Part shown: positions 1 through 8,963 of the stretch, piece after piece
Numbering within the stretch: position 1 is the first letter of the stretch
Layout: every line of letters starts with the position of its first letter
NCBI GenBank assembly: GCA_963761735.1
Contig: CAVXHQ010000007.1
Location: 124,001 to 188,000 of the forward strand
Source of the DNA: CAVXHQ01 sp963761735
GTDB lineage: Bacteria; Pseudomonadota; Alphaproteobacteria; Rhodobacterales; Rhodobacteraceae
Length of the DNA stretch: 64,000 bases
Reading direction: 5' to 3'
Notes under the pieces: model-generated
Told to the model about the DNA's origin: nothing
What the model saw: only the letters and a program-made list of their open reading frames with translations
The model's database searches: none
Position numbers and translations under genes: made by a program

Positions 1-2
1 AC

Positions 3-323
3 GTCGAGGCGGCCCGGGCATTGGGTGCGGGCGGTGCGCGCCTGATGTTCCGCCACATCCTGCCCAACGCGCTGGGGCCGATCACCGTCGCCGCGACACT
101 GGCGGTGGGCACCTCGATCATGCTGGAATCCGGTCTGTCGTTCCTCGGCTTTGGCATCCTGCCGCCGGTGCCGACATGGGGCAATATCCTCAACAACGCC
201 AGTTCCTGGCTGTCCATCGCGCCATGGCTGGCAATCCCGCCGGGTCTGTGCATCTTTTTCACCGTGCTTGCCGTCAACTTCGTCGGCGAGGGCCTGCGCG
301 ACGCCATCGAACCGCGTCAGTAG
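3..323 (+). CDS. ABC transporter permease, DppC/OppC-like, C-terminal part
   Basis: This is the last 107 codons of an inner-membrane permease whose start lies before the window. The frame is open from base 3 and begins with the cytoplasmic EAA loop (VEAARALGAGGARLMFRHILPN region), which docks onto the ATPase subunit. Two hydrophobic segments follow, with the SFLGFGILPP..TWGNIL pattern typical of the second permease of dipeptide/oligopeptide/nickel importers, and the usual ending VGEGLRDAIEP. The aminotransferase starts 19 bp downstream on the same strand, so the two may share a transcript and a nitrogen-containing substrate; that link is an inference. The family call is firm but the substrate cannot be told. 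Confidence 0.88.
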   Translation, partial: VEAARALGAGGARLMFRHILPNALGPITVAATLAVGTSIMLESGLSFLGFGILPPVPTWGNILNNASSWLSIAPWLAIPPGLCIFFTVLAVNFVGEGLRDAIEPRQ

Positions 324-342
324 TATCCGAAAGGTCGACGTC

Positions 343-1569
343 ATGAACGATTCCCCGTCCCGCGACGACATGCCCGCCCGCATCGCGCGCCTGAAACTGC
401 CCGGTCGGGCGGCAGGTGCCGCCAGCGTCCGCGATGCGGACCTCGCACTGATCGCGCAGGCGCCCGACGGGTTCCTCGACACCACTCATTTCGACACCGT
501 CCGCTTTGCGCCGCCGCCCTGGGCGCAGGAGGTTTTCGTCGCGGCCCTGCGCGACGGGGAACGCGCCTACAGTCCTTATCGCGGCCACGCCGACGTGCGT
601 GACGCTGTCGCCGCCAATGTTTCGGCCCTGCTGGGCATGGAGGTGGACGGGGCGCGCCACGTCATCCTCACCCCCGGCACGCAGGCGGGCCTGCTGGCCG
701 CGATCTCGTCTCTGGCCGACAGCGGCGGCACCGTCGCCCTCGCTTCGCCCGAATACCTGTTCGACGAGCGGATGTTGCGGTTCCTCGATATAGAGATCGC
801 ACGCGTGCCGATCCTCATCGACGCGGGCACTCCCGATCTCGAGGCCCTCGAGGCGGCGTTCCGGAACGGTGCGCGGGTGTTCGTCTTTTCGCACCCCTCC
901 AACCCGACGGGTCTCGTCTATTCCGCCGACACGATCGGGGCGATCGCCGATCTCGCGCGGAAATACGACGCCTGTGTAATCGCCGACGAGCTGTACTGCC
1001 GCCTTGTGCACGGCGATACGCCCTTTCCCCACATCGCCGCCCTGCCCGGCATGGCCGAACGGGTCGTGACCCTGCTGGGGCCGAGCAAGACCGAGTCCCT
1101 GTCCGGCTTTCGCCTCGGCGTTGCCGTGGCAGCCCCGGACCTGATCGACCGGATGGAGAATGTCCTGTCGATCACCGCCTTGCGGGCACCGGCCTATGCG
1201 CAATCCTTGCTGAAACACTGGCTGGCCGACGATGCCGGTTGGCTGGCCGCGCGGATGGTGGATTTCGCCGCGCTGGGAAAGATGACAGAGGCGAAGCTGG
1301 GTCGGTTGCCGTGGCTCAGGATGAAACTGGGTGCCGGGACGGCCTATGCCTGGCCGGACGTCTCAGACCTCGGCCGCAGCAGCCATGACGTCGCGACGCG
1401 GCTGCTGACGCAGGCCGGCGTGCTGGTCAGCCCGGGGTATCAGTTCGGCCCGGAACACGAAGGACGGTTCCGCGTGTGTTATGCCCGCAACGAAGCGGAA
1501 TGGTCGGATGCGCTGGACCGTATGGTCGACGTGCTGGCATCCATGATGGCGCAGAGAGGCGGTGCCTGA
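343..1569 (+). CDS. PLP-dependent aminotransferase, class I/II
   Basis: A 408-residue fold-type I aminotransferase of normal length. Visible motifs are the Y-R-GHADVR segment near residue 80, SHPSNPTG (substrate/PLP-binding loop), IADELYCRL (the Asp that contacts the pyridine nitrogen) and GPSKTESLSGFRLG, in which Lys249 is the expected Schiff-base lysine. The ATG at 343 was chosen because the longer reading frame upstream overlaps the permease gene and has no family similarity. The gene follows a peptide-type ABC permease by 19 bp, suggesting that an imported amino compound is transaminated. The exact amino-group donor and product cannot be read from the sequence. Confidence 0.85.
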   Translation: MNDSPSRDDMPARIARLKLPGRAAGAASVRDADLALIAQAPDGFLDTTHFDTVRFAPPPWAQEVFVAALRDGERAYSPYRGHADVRDAVAANVSALLGMEVDGARHVILTPGTQAGLLAAISSLADSGGTVALASPEYLFDERMLRFLDIEIARVPILIDAGTPDLEALEAAFRNGARVFVFSHPSNPTGLVYSADTIGAIADLARKYDACVIADELYCRLVHGDTPFPHIAALPGMAERVVTLLGPSKTESLSGFRLGVAVAAPDLIDRMENVLSITALRAPAYAQSLLKHWLADDAGWLAARMVDFAALGKMTEAKLGRLPWLRMKLGAGTAYAWPDVSDLGRSSHDVATRLLTQAGVLVSPGYQFGPEHEGRFRVCYARNEAEWSDALDRMVDVLASMMAQRGGA

Positions 1570-2193
1570 GAAAACGCGAACTGGACGTCGGCTCTGATCC
1601 GGCGTCTGCCAGTCTTCGGTTTCGACGCGTCCGACGAGGTCGGAACGGCGACAGCATGGCGCAGCGTTCCGGACCAGGATGGCACCGGGAACATGCAAAG
1701 GCGGCGCGGCCTAACCGGCGACCCCGAGCGCGCGGTTGCGCTGTCGCCCGGTTGTCAAAGGTTGCTGAATGAAACTGACCGGGGCCGCGCGTTGTCATGG
1801 GTTTGAGCCCGCGGCGGCCGCGCGGCCCGATCAGCAGGGAACACCGTGGTCTGAGAGACGCCGGACCCCGGACAAGGCATGTGATCGACCCAAGGCCGGA
1901 ATTGGAAACCGGTCTCGCGGCAGATACGCCGAAACCATTTCAATGCATGTCTTTCCACATCCGGCAGCGGTTCGGCGAGCCCGCTTGCGCAGCAGGGACC
2001 CGGACCGGCGAACTTTCGCGGTCTGACCGAGTTTCAGCACGGAAATCGGGCGGGACGCGAATGCCGTGCCGGCAGTCTCTGCGCACGTCCTCTGTGCACG
2101 TCGTTCCGGGTCCCGGAGCCCCGCCGTGGATCGTTCGTATATCAAAGGTTTGCGTCGTCGGGCGATCCATCGGACCTGCCGTTCTCGCCGATA
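1570..2193. other. 624-bp gap with no recognisable gene
   Basis: This lies between two convergent genes (aminotransferase on plus, desaturase on minus). Open frames exist on both strands, as expected at this GC content, but none encodes a recognisable family, hydrophobic segment or well-placed ribosome binding site. No clear stem-loop followed by a T run was found, and no tandem array like those elsewhere in the window. It may be decayed coding sequence. Confidence 0.5.
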
Positions 2194-3264
2194 TCAACCG
2201 CCAAGAGCGGCGGCATGGAAATCTTCGCGGTAAGGCCGCGCAGTCGCCGGCAGGATCGGCGTGTGGAAATAGGTCTCATGGCGCAGCTGGCGTCGCAGCA
2301 CGGGCCAGACTTCGGAGTAGGCGGCGGCAATCGACGGGCTCGGGACCGGCAGATCGTCCCTGATCAGCGCATGAAGCCGGGGTAAGGCGTGAAACGGCAC
2401 CATCGGGAACATATGATGCTCGACGTGGTAATTCATGTTCATGTAGATGAACCGGCTGACAGGATTGATATGGACGGTGCGGGTGTTCATCCGGTGGTCG
2501 AGGACATCTTCGGCCAGGCCCGCATGTTGCAACACGCCAAGCAGGATCAGGTGCCATGAACCAAAAACCTTTGGCAGGACGAACAGCACGATCGGCACGA
2601 CCGAGCCGGTCAGAACCGCCAGCACAAAGATTGCCGCATAAACCGCACACCAGACGCGCGCGACGGTGACGACACGGGCCTGCTCGCTTTGCGGGATATA
2701 GGTCCGTTCCGCTTCGCCCAGAACGCCCGCCGCGTTGCGCAGCATCGTCTGCCAGCCCGACAGCATGTCGATGACGCCGACCACGTTCAGCAGCAGCCTG
2801 GCAAGATCGGGCGGGCGCATGATCGCGATTTCGGGGTCGCGCCCGACGATGATCGTATCGGTGTGATGGCGCGCATGGCTCCACCGCCAGGCGACCGGGT
2901 TGCGGATGATCATGAACGACGCGATGTGATAGACGACCCGGTTCATCCAGTCCGTCCGAAACGCCGTTCCGTGACCGCATTCGTGCCAGCGCGCATCGCC
3001 TCCCGACGCGTACAGGACGGAATAGACGAGAAGAAAAGGCACCGCCCACCACGACGGCCACAGAAGCGCGACCGCGATACCGGTGACAAGGATCATGCCC
3101 AGCCAGAGTGCCGTGTCGACGATTGCCGGACCGTCGCTGCGCCGCATCAGGTCGCGCATCGTCTTGCGGTCGACGTCCGTGTGATACCATTGCGCGGTGG
3201 CAAGGCCGGTCTCGACCGCCGCCTGCCCGCGCGCGCCCAGAAGATCGTAGTCGGATGCGGCCAT
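2194..3264 (-). CDS. Membrane fatty-acid desaturase/MocD-like di-iron oxygenase
   Basis: A 356-residue integral membrane protein with the three histidine boxes of the membrane di-iron desaturase/hydroxylase family: HECGH (94-98), HARHH (130-134) and HVEHH (280-284), plus hydrophobic segments around 50-88, 105-125, 205-230 and 235-250. The start at 3264 is supported by GGAGG six bases upstream; a longer frame exists but lacks this site. The nearest family concept I recognise is the MocD 'hydrocarbon oxygenase' branch, whose electron donor is a MocE Rieske ferredoxin; a MocE-like gene lies at 8960-9274. The gene is convergent with the upstream region and sits beside a LacI regulator on the same strand. 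A lipid desaturase role is the main alternative. Confidence 0.78.
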   Translation of the reverse strand: MAASDYDLLGARGQAAVETGLATAQWYHTDVDRKTMRDLMRRSDGPAIVDTALWLGMILVTGIAVALLWPSWWAVPFLLVYSVLYASGGDARWHECGHGTAFRTDWMNRVVYHIASFMIIRNPVAWRWSHARHHTDTIIVGRDPEIAIMRPPDLARLLLNVVGVIDMLSGWQTMLRNAAGVLGEAERTYIPQSEQARVVTVARVWCAVYAAIFVLAVLTGSVVPIVLFVLPKVFGSWHLILLGVLQHAGLAEDVLDHRMNTRTVHINPVSRFIYMNMNYHVEHHMFPMVPFHALPRLHALIRDDLPVPSPSIAAAYSEVWPVLRRQLRHETYFHTPILPATARPYREDFHAAALGG

Positions 3265-3411
3265 GTCCGTCCTCCAGGGGGTCTCCGGGCCGGAACGCGC
3301 CCGAACGATGCGGTGTTTATGCCAACGCCGGGGTCCCCGGCCAAGCATGGATGCCGCGAAAGCATCAAAATACGTCAGAAACTATCACGCAGGACGAGGT
3401 GCACCGCCCGG

Positions 3412-4470
3412 TCAGATGTTCTCGCTCGTATAAAGATCGAAGGGGATGCGTTCGACGACACTGCGCCGCGCCCCGGTCTGGCCGGGCGGATCGTTGGGTG
3501 CCGCCGCGTCCCGCACAACCTCCATCGCCGCGCTGACAAGGCGTTCGGCCATAAGCCGCATCGGCGTGGCGAGCGTCAGCGTCAGATAGCCATCCGTCAG
3601 CGCACGCCGCCGGTCATCGGTCAGCTCCATCGCCACGACCGGCACGGCAAACGGGGCACGCACCTGCCGAAGCGCCGCGACCGCGCCGCTGACGGCACCG
3701 CCGCACATGAACATGCCGCGCAGATCCGGTTCGGCGTTCAGCAGGTCGAGCGTCGTCCGTTCCGCCAGATCCCGGTCCTCGAAATTGCTGACCGGTTCGA
3801 GCAGATGCAGATCGGCGCGATGTTCGCGCATATACGACCGAAAGCCGATCTCGCTCAGCTCGTGGCAGCGATAGCGGTGCGAACCGGCGATGATGCCAAG
3901 ACGCCCCGGCACGGTGCAGGCACGGTCGAGCATCCACCCCGCTGTCCGGCCAAGCTTGACCCAGTCGGCACCGACATAGCCCACGGGGACCTGCGCGGAA
4001 TGTTCGGAAATGAGAGCGATCGTCGCAACGCCGCGCGCGGCCAGCGCGTCGATGGCACGCGAGATTTGCGGATGCTGGGCGGCCACGACGCTGACGATCT
4101 GCGCTTTTGCCCCGACGCGCAGCATATCCTCGGCGATGGCTGCGGGTGACAGATCGTCGGCATGGACGATCCGCGCCCGCACCCGTCCATTCGATACCGC
4201 CGCCGCCGCCTCTGCGATGGCAATGCCGAGGTCCCGGTAGAAGGGCCGGAAACTCTGATGCAGCACGACCCCGATCGTCAGGTCGGGACGGCGCGCATAC
4301 AGCCGGTCCCGGATCGCCGTCGCGGCATAGAAACCGATCCGCTCCGCCGTCTCGAGAATGTGCTCAGCCGTCGCTGCCTTGACCGGATACCGGCCGTTCA
4401 GCAAACGGTCGACCGTCGAGATACTGACTTCGGCCTCCCTGGCCAGATCGGCGATTGTGACGCGGGACAT
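3412..4470 (-). CDS. LacI-family transcriptional regulator
   Basis: A 352-residue one-component regulator. Residues 1-25 form the LacI helix-turn-helix (VTIADLAREAEVSISTVDRLLNGR) followed by the hinge, and the rest is a periplasmic-binding-protein-like effector domain. The recognition helix has S-T-V-D-R where many members have S-T-V-S-R/A. It is divergent from the sugar-type ABC operon beginning near 4602, the usual arrangement for a local repressor responding to the imported compound. It also lies directly upstream of, and co-directional with, the MocD-like gene (147-bp gap), so it may control both sides. The effector is unknown. Confidence 0.88.
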   Translation of the reverse strand: MSRVTIADLAREAEVSISTVDRLLNGRYPVKAATAEHILETAERIGFYAATAIRDRLYARRPDLTIGVVLHQSFRPFYRDLGIAIAEAAAAVSNGRVRARIVHADDLSPAAIAEDMLRVGAKAQIVSVVAAQHPQISRAIDALAARGVATIALISEHSAQVPVGYVGADWVKLGRTAGWMLDRACTVPGRLGIIAGSHRYRCHELSEIGFRSYMREHRADLHLLEPVSNFEDRDLAERTTLDLLNAEPDLRGMFMCGGAVSGAVAALRQVRAPFAVPVVAMELTDDRRRALTDGYLTLTLATPMRLMAERLVSAAMEVVRDAAAPNDPPGQTGARRSVVERIPFDLYTSENI

Positions 4471-4501
4471 GACAGATCCTGAATACCGTTACGGGACGGA
4501 C

Positions 4502-4527
4502 AATGACGGCAAATGACATTAAATGAT
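4502..4527. promoter_or_regulatory. Helically phased direct repeats in the LacI/ABC divergent region
   Basis: AATGAC at 4502-4507, AATGAC at 4512-4517 and AATGAT at 4522-4527 are spaced exactly 10 bp apart, one helical turn, in the locally AT-richer divergent region. A short inverted repeat CCGT-T-ACGG lies at 4486-4494. Either could be an operator for the LacI protein or for another regulator. The position and phasing are seen directly; function is inferred. Confidence 0.35.
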
Positions 4528-4601
4528 AGATGCTTTGACGGTTGTGCGTGACAGGTTGCCGCGGGTCATGTCTTGGTGGTGACACGCTATGGGAGGATTT
4601 C

Positions 4602-4655
4602 ATGACGACATCGCGACCCCCGGGCCCCGCACCACGCGACGCAGACGCCGGCTGA
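4602..4655 (+). CDS. Possible 17-residue leader peptide ahead of the ABC operon
   Basis: The ATG at 4602 is preceded at good spacing by GGGAGG (4591-4596), the strongest ribosome binding site in this intergenic region. The frame codes for 17 residues rich in Pro and Asp (MTTSRPPGPAPRDADAG) and stops at 4655, one base before the ATG of the ABC ATPase (4657), which has no obvious Shine-Dalgarno of its own. This geometry suggests translational coupling. It is equally possible that the frame is fortuitous and the ATPase uses the distant site poorly. Confidence 0.35.
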   Translation: MTTSRPPGPAPRDADAG

Positions 4656-4656
4656 C

Positions 4657-5769
4657 ATGGCCGACGTCACTCTGCGCGACATCTACAAGGTCTATGGCAA
4701 CCACGTCGGCGTGCGGGGTATCACTCTGGACGTGCCGGACGGTGCCTTCGTCGTGCTCGTCGGCCCGTCGGGCTGCGGCAAATCGACGACGCTGCGGATG
4801 ATCGCGGGCCTCGAAACCATCAGCCACGGCGAGCTGCGCATCGGCGGCGATCTCGCCAATGACCTGCCCTCGCGCGAGCGGCGCACCGCGATGGTATTCC
4901 AGTCCTACGCGCTCTATCCGCATATGTCCGTGCGCAGGAACCTTGCGTTTTCGCTGCGCCTTGCCGGCATGACGCAGACGCAGATCGACACCCGCGTCGA
5001 CGAGGCCGCGCGCATCCTCGAACTCGGCCCCTACATGGACCGCAAGCCCGCGAACCTGTCGGGCGGACAGCGCCAGCGTGTCGCCATGGGCCGCGCCATC
5101 GTCCGCGAACCCGAAGTGTTCCTGTTCGACGAGCCGCTCTCCAACCTCGATGCAAAGCTGCGCAGCCAGATGCGCCTCGAGATCAAGCGGTTGCAGCATC
5201 GCCTGCAGGTCACCACGATCTATGTCACCCACGACCAGATCGAGGCGATGACACTCGCCGATATCGTGGTGGTTATGAAGGACGGGCGCATCGCCCAGCA
5301 GGGCACGCCGCTCGAGGTTTTCAACGCGCCCGACAGCAAGTTCGTCGCGGGCTTCATCGGCTCGCCGCCGATGAATTTCATCGAGGGCCGGATGGAGGGC
5401 GGCGCCGTCGTGGCGCCGGGGTTCACCGTGCCTCTGCCCGACCGCTTCGATGCACCGCCCGATGGCCATGCCGTGACGCTGGGGGTGCGCCCCGAGGACA
5501 TCGTCCCCGAAGGCCACGGCGTGCGGCCGGTCAACGGCGTCGAATTTCGCGCCACCGTCGAGCTGACCGAAATGCTCGGCAACGAGACGCTGCTGTTTCT
5601 GACCTATGAGGGCATCTCCCTCACCGGACGGATGCAGCAACCCCGCGCCGTGGAGGACATGGAGGAGATGTCCTTCCGGCTCAACACCGACCGCGTGCAC
5701 CTGTTCGACGCACAAACCGGCGCGACGCTGGACCGGAGCCGACCGGCACACCAGCCCGCCGCCACATGA
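4657..5769 (+). CDS. Sugar-type ABC transporter ATPase (UgpC/MalK/MsmX family)
   Basis: A 370-residue cytoplasmic ATPase of carbohydrate importers. Walker A is GPSGCGKST (36-44), the Q-loop is FQSYALYPHM, the signature is LSGGQ (134-138), Walker B is VFLFDE (154-159), and the H-loop is YVTHDQIEAMT. The last ~120 residues form the TOBE/OB regulatory domain of the MalK subfamily. It is the first full gene of a five-part set (ATPase, binding protein, two permeases, then enzymes). Subunits of this family are often shared between importers, so the substrate must be judged from the binding protein. Confidence 0.92.
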   Translation: MADVTLRDIYKVYGNHVGVRGITLDVPDGAFVVLVGPSGCGKSTTLRMIAGLETISHGELRIGGDLANDLPSRERRTAMVFQSYALYPHMSVRRNLAFSLRLAGMTQTQIDTRVDEAARILELGPYMDRKPANLSGGQRQRVAMGRAIVREPEVFLFDEPLSNLDAKLRSQMRLEIKRLQHRLQVTTIYVTHDQIEAMTLADIVVVMKDGRIAQQGTPLEVFNAPDSKFVAGFIGSPPMNFIEGRMEGGAVVAPGFTVPLPDRFDAPPDGHAVTLGVRPEDIVPEGHGVRPVNGVEFRATVELTEMLGNETLLFLTYEGISLTGRMQQPRAVEDMEEMSFRLNTDRVHLFDAQTGATLDRSRPAHQPAAT

Positions 5770-5792
5770 CCACACCACTGGGAGGACGACAC

Positions 5793-7037
5793 ATGAAGAC
5801 CTTTATTCCACGCGCACTGGCAAGCGCCTCGCTCGTCGCGCTGACGGCGGGCGCCGCTTTTGCCCAGGAAGTGATCCTGAACCACGACAAGAATTTCTGG
5901 TCGGCGCAGTTGCAGACCGTCGGCGACGTCTGCGGCGAGCAGACCGGCGTCCGCTTCATCGAGCAGGCCTATACCCCGCCCGAGCAATACCGCGCCTTCG
6001 TGCAATCCTCGATGGCCGCGGGCCAGACGCCGGAGATGTTCACCTGGTGGTCGGGTGCCACGTTCCGCGAGGACCTGATCGCCACGGGCCAGATCGCGCC
6101 GCTGAACGACCTGTGGGCCGAACTGACGGCGGACGGCAAGTTCGCCGCCGTGTCGGCGGAGCCGTTCACCGTCGACGGCAACATCTACGCCGTCCCGCTC
6201 GCCTTCAACCGCTGGCTGATGTTCTATAACCCCGAGCTTTTCGCGCAGGCCGGGATCGAAGGCACGCCGACCACCTGGGACGAGCTGATGGCGGATGCCG
6301 ACGCCCTCGTCGCGGCAGGCATCACGCCGTTCGTCGCCACCAATCAGGACGGCTGGCGCGGGTTCATCTGGTTCGAGGAGATCCTGATCCGCCTCGACCC
6401 CGTCGCCTACAACGGGTTGTTCGACGGCACGACGTCCTACAGCGACCCGGTCGTTCGCGAGGCGTTCCAGATCTGGTCGGACATGTATGCCAAGGGCTAT
6501 TTCTCCGATCCGCGGTCGAACCAGGAGGTGCAGGATTTCGCCTCCGGCGCCGGCGCGATGAACCTGATCGGCGACTGGGCCATCGGTCTCATGACCGACG
6601 CAGGGATGGAGATCGGGACGACGCTCGACGCCTTTGTCGTGCCCAACATCACCGAAGGCCTGCCCGCGGGGATGGTCTTCGAGGCGGCACCGGTCGTGAT
6701 TTCGGTCGAGGGCGCGCAGAACCCCGATGTGATGACCGCGATCCGGTGCTGGGCCTCGGATGCGGCGGCCTCTGCATGGGGCGAGGCGTCGGGCAATTTC
6801 ATGGGCAACACCGATGCGACCGCGCCGAACGCCATCGTGACGGCGACCAGCACCTACATCGCCGACAACGACGCCGTGTTGTACACCCGCTGGTGGGAGG
6901 GCGTCCCCCCCGACCTGCAGGGCGATTCGGTCGCCGCCTTTGCCTCGTTCATGCTCGACCCGACAATGGAGCAGGCCGACGAGGTGATCGCCGAAGTGAC
7001 CGCGCTGCATGACGCCTACTGGGCCGACAACCAGTAA
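5793..7037 (+). CDS. Extracellular sugar-type substrate-binding protein (family 1)
   Basis: A 414-residue periplasmic binding protein with a clear signal peptide (positively charged start, hydrophobic core, cleavage after GAAFA about residue 24). GGAGG lies 7 bases before the ATG at 5793. The body has the family-1 features, including the YAVPLAFNRWLMFYN stretch and a late aromatic-rich segment with RWWEGVPPDLQ. It follows the ATPase by 23 bp and precedes the permeases, so it delivers the ligand to this importer. The ligand is not identifiable by eye; a sugar, polyol or derivative is expected from the family. Confidence 0.9.
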   Translation: MKTFIPRALASASLVALTAGAAFAQEVILNHDKNFWSAQLQTVGDVCGEQTGVRFIEQAYTPPEQYRAFVQSSMAAGQTPEMFTWWSGATFREDLIATGQIAPLNDLWAELTADGKFAAVSAEPFTVDGNIYAVPLAFNRWLMFYNPELFAQAGIEGTPTTWDELMADADALVAAGITPFVATNQDGWRGFIWFEEILIRLDPVAYNGLFDGTTSYSDPVVREAFQIWSDMYAKGYFSDPRSNQEVQDFASGAGAMNLIGDWAIGLMTDAGMEIGTTLDAFVVPNITEGLPAGMVFEAAPVVISVEGAQNPDVMTAIRCWASDAAASAWGEASGNFMGNTDATAPNAIVTATSTYIADNDAVLYTRWWEGVPPDLQGDSVAAFASFMLDPTMEQADEVIAEVTALHDAYWADNQ

Positions 7038-7105
7038 CCGCAGCGCATCGGTCCGGGCGGGATCTCCCGCCTGCCCGGACCTCTTCTTTCAGGATCTGCC
7101 CCGCC

Positions 7106-8071
7106 ATGACGCCCGACCAGACCGCCCTGCTCCGCGACGACGCCGCGATCATCGCGCGGCTGGGCCGTGCGTCGCTGACCCGGGCCGAGGGCGCGCAACG
7201 GCGCCGTCAGTTCCGTATCGCGCTGGTGTTCATGGCACCTGCGATCCTGCTGACGACCGTGGTGCTGATGGCGCCGATCCTGTTCAACATCTGGCTGAGT
7301 TTCACCGAATGGAAGAAATTCGCCGGTCTCGATCAGTTTGCGGGCTTTGACAATTACGCCGACCTGATCGCCAACCCGAATTTTTCGGAAGCGACGATCA
7401 ACACCGCGATCTGGGTCACCGCCTCGCTGGTGCTGCCGGTCGGGCTTGGTCTGCTGTTCGCGCTCTCGCTGCGGGGCATCCCGTTCGAGAATGCGTTCAA
7501 GAACATCATCTTCTTGCCCCGCGTCATCGCGCCCACGTCGATCGGGGTGATCTGGTTTTACGTCTATGCGCCGCAGGGGATGCTCAATACCGGGATCGGG
7601 GCGGTGACGGGCACGCCCACCGACACCGGCTGGCTCTATCAGGACAACACGATCATGGCGGCGATCATCGTCACCTACCTGTGGCAGAACGTCGGCCTCG
7701 TGATGGTGCTGCTGCTGCTCGGCCTTGCCGCGATCCCCACCGATCCGATCGAGGCCGCGCGGATGGACGGCGCGACGCCGCGACAGGTGTTCTGGCATAT
7801 CGTGCTGCCGCTGCTGCTGCCGACGCTGCTGGTGGTGTCGATGCTGTCGATCCTCGCGGGCTTCGGCGCGTTCGATCTTTTGTGGATCATGGGTCTGGGG
7901 TATCCGGGGCGACGGACGCTGTCGCTGTCGGTCTACATGTATTTCGAGGGGTTCTCCAAAAGCGCCTGGGCCTATGCCGCCGCCGTCGCCGTCGTTCTCG
8001 GGGCGATCACCCTCGTCGTCACATGGTTGCAGGCATGGCTTCAGGTGCGCGCCGACGGGCTGAAGGGCTAG
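7106..8071 (+). CDS. Sugar-type ABC transporter permease, MalF-like
   Basis: A 321-residue inner-membrane permease with a cytoplasmic N-terminal tail of about 35 residues and six predicted membrane segments. The EAA loop reads EAARMDGATPRQVFWHIVLP (near 215-235) and docks on the ATPase. It follows the binding protein by 68 bp and is followed after 4 bp by the second permease, with which it should form the heterodimeric channel. Length and loop are normal for the MalF-like subunit of carbohydrate importers. Confidence 0.9.
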   Translation: MTPDQTALLRDDAAIIARLGRASLTRAEGAQRRRQFRIALVFMAPAILLTTVVLMAPILFNIWLSFTEWKKFAGLDQFAGFDNYADLIANPNFSEATINTAIWVTASLVLPVGLGLLFALSLRGIPFENAFKNIIFLPRVIAPTSIGVIWFYVYAPQGMLNTGIGAVTGTPTDTGWLYQDNTIMAAIIVTYLWQNVGLVMVLLLLGLAAIPTDPIEAARMDGATPRQVFWHIVLPLLLPTLLVVSMLSILAGFGAFDLLWIMGLGYPGRRTLSLSVYMYFEGFSKSAWAYAAAVAVVLGAITLVVTWLQAWLQVRADGLKG

Positions 8072-8075
8072 CGCG

Positions 8076-8963
8076 ATGGCAAAGGTGTTCATCGACGACC
8101 TGACCGGAGAGCCGCTGCCGTTCATCCCCGCCGACGCGAAAACCGGCATGTCGGGGCGGACCTGGGCGATCCTGATCTTTGCCTCGGTCTGCGCGGTGCT
8201 CTGGCTCGTGCCGTTCTGGTATCTGGGCATTTCGGTCCTCAAGACCACCCAGGAATATACCTTCTCCGGCCCGCTTGGCCTGCCATCGGGCGTCGCCCCG
8301 CTCTGGGGCAATATCGTCGATGCATGGACCGCCGCCGACCTCGGCTCGGCCTTCGTCAATTCCGCGATCTACGGCGTTACCGGTGCCGGGCTGGCGGTGT
8401 TTTTCGGCGCGATGGCGGCCTATGCGCTGACGCGGTTGAAATTCGCCGGTCGCGGGTTGTGGTTCATGCTGATCTTTCTGGGCACGATATTCCCGTTTCA
8501 GATGTACCTGATCCCGCTGTTCTTCGGCTATTCCCGCCTCGGCATCATCAACTCGCAATTCGGGATGATCCTGCTGTACGTCGCGATCTGCATCCCGTTC
8601 CCCACGCTGGTCCTGAAAAATCACATGGCGCAGATGTCACTGGAAATGGACGAGGCCGCGCGGATGGACGGGGCGGGCGAATTCCGGGTGTTCTGGTCGA
8701 TCATCCTGCCCAATTGCACCGGCTCACTCGTGGCGCTGTTCTTGTTGCAGTTCACCTGGATCTGGAACGATCTGCTGTTTTCGATGGTGCTGGGCAACCG
8801 CCCCGAAATCCGCTCGGTGATGAACGCCCTGCAGGTATTTCAGGGCAACTATTCGGCCACCGGCCCCAACATCGCCCTGACGGCGAGCCTGCTGGCAAGC
8901 CTGCCGCCTGTGCTCGCCTTCGTGTTCCTGCGGCGACATTTCATGGAAGGACTGAAAGTATGA
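8076..8963 (+). CDS. Sugar-type ABC transporter permease, MalG-like
   Basis: A 295-residue permease that pairs with the preceding MalF-like protein. It has an N-terminal cytoplasmic segment, six hydrophobic helices and the EAA loop EAARMDGAGEFRVFWSIILP near residues 190-210. The C-terminus (FLRRHFMEGLKV) has the usual MalG-type ending. The stop codon overlaps the ATG of the MocE-like ferredoxin by 4 bp (ATGA), so the ferredoxin is very probably translated with the transporter. Confidence 0.9.
   Translation: MAKVFIDDLTGEPLPFIPADAKTGMSGRTWAILIFASVCAVLWLVPFWYLGISVLKTTQEYTFSGPLGLPSGVAPLWGNIVDAWTAADLGSAFVNSAIYGVTGAGLAVFFGAMAAYALTRLKFAGRGLWFMLIFLGTIFPFQMYLIPLFFGYSRLGIINSQFGMILLYVAICIPFPTLVLKNHMAQMSLEMDEAARMDGAGEFRVFWSIILPNCTGSLVALFLLQFTWIWNDLLFSMVLGNRPEIRSVMNALQVFQGNYSATGPNIALTASLLASLPPVLAFVFLRRHFMEGLKV

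Noticed and set aside
1797..2363. A 188-codon open frame in the gap after the aminotransferase
   Set aside because: No recognisable domain, no good start site, Arg/Gly/Pro-rich composition typical of non-coding GC-rich frames, and it overlaps the desaturase gene.
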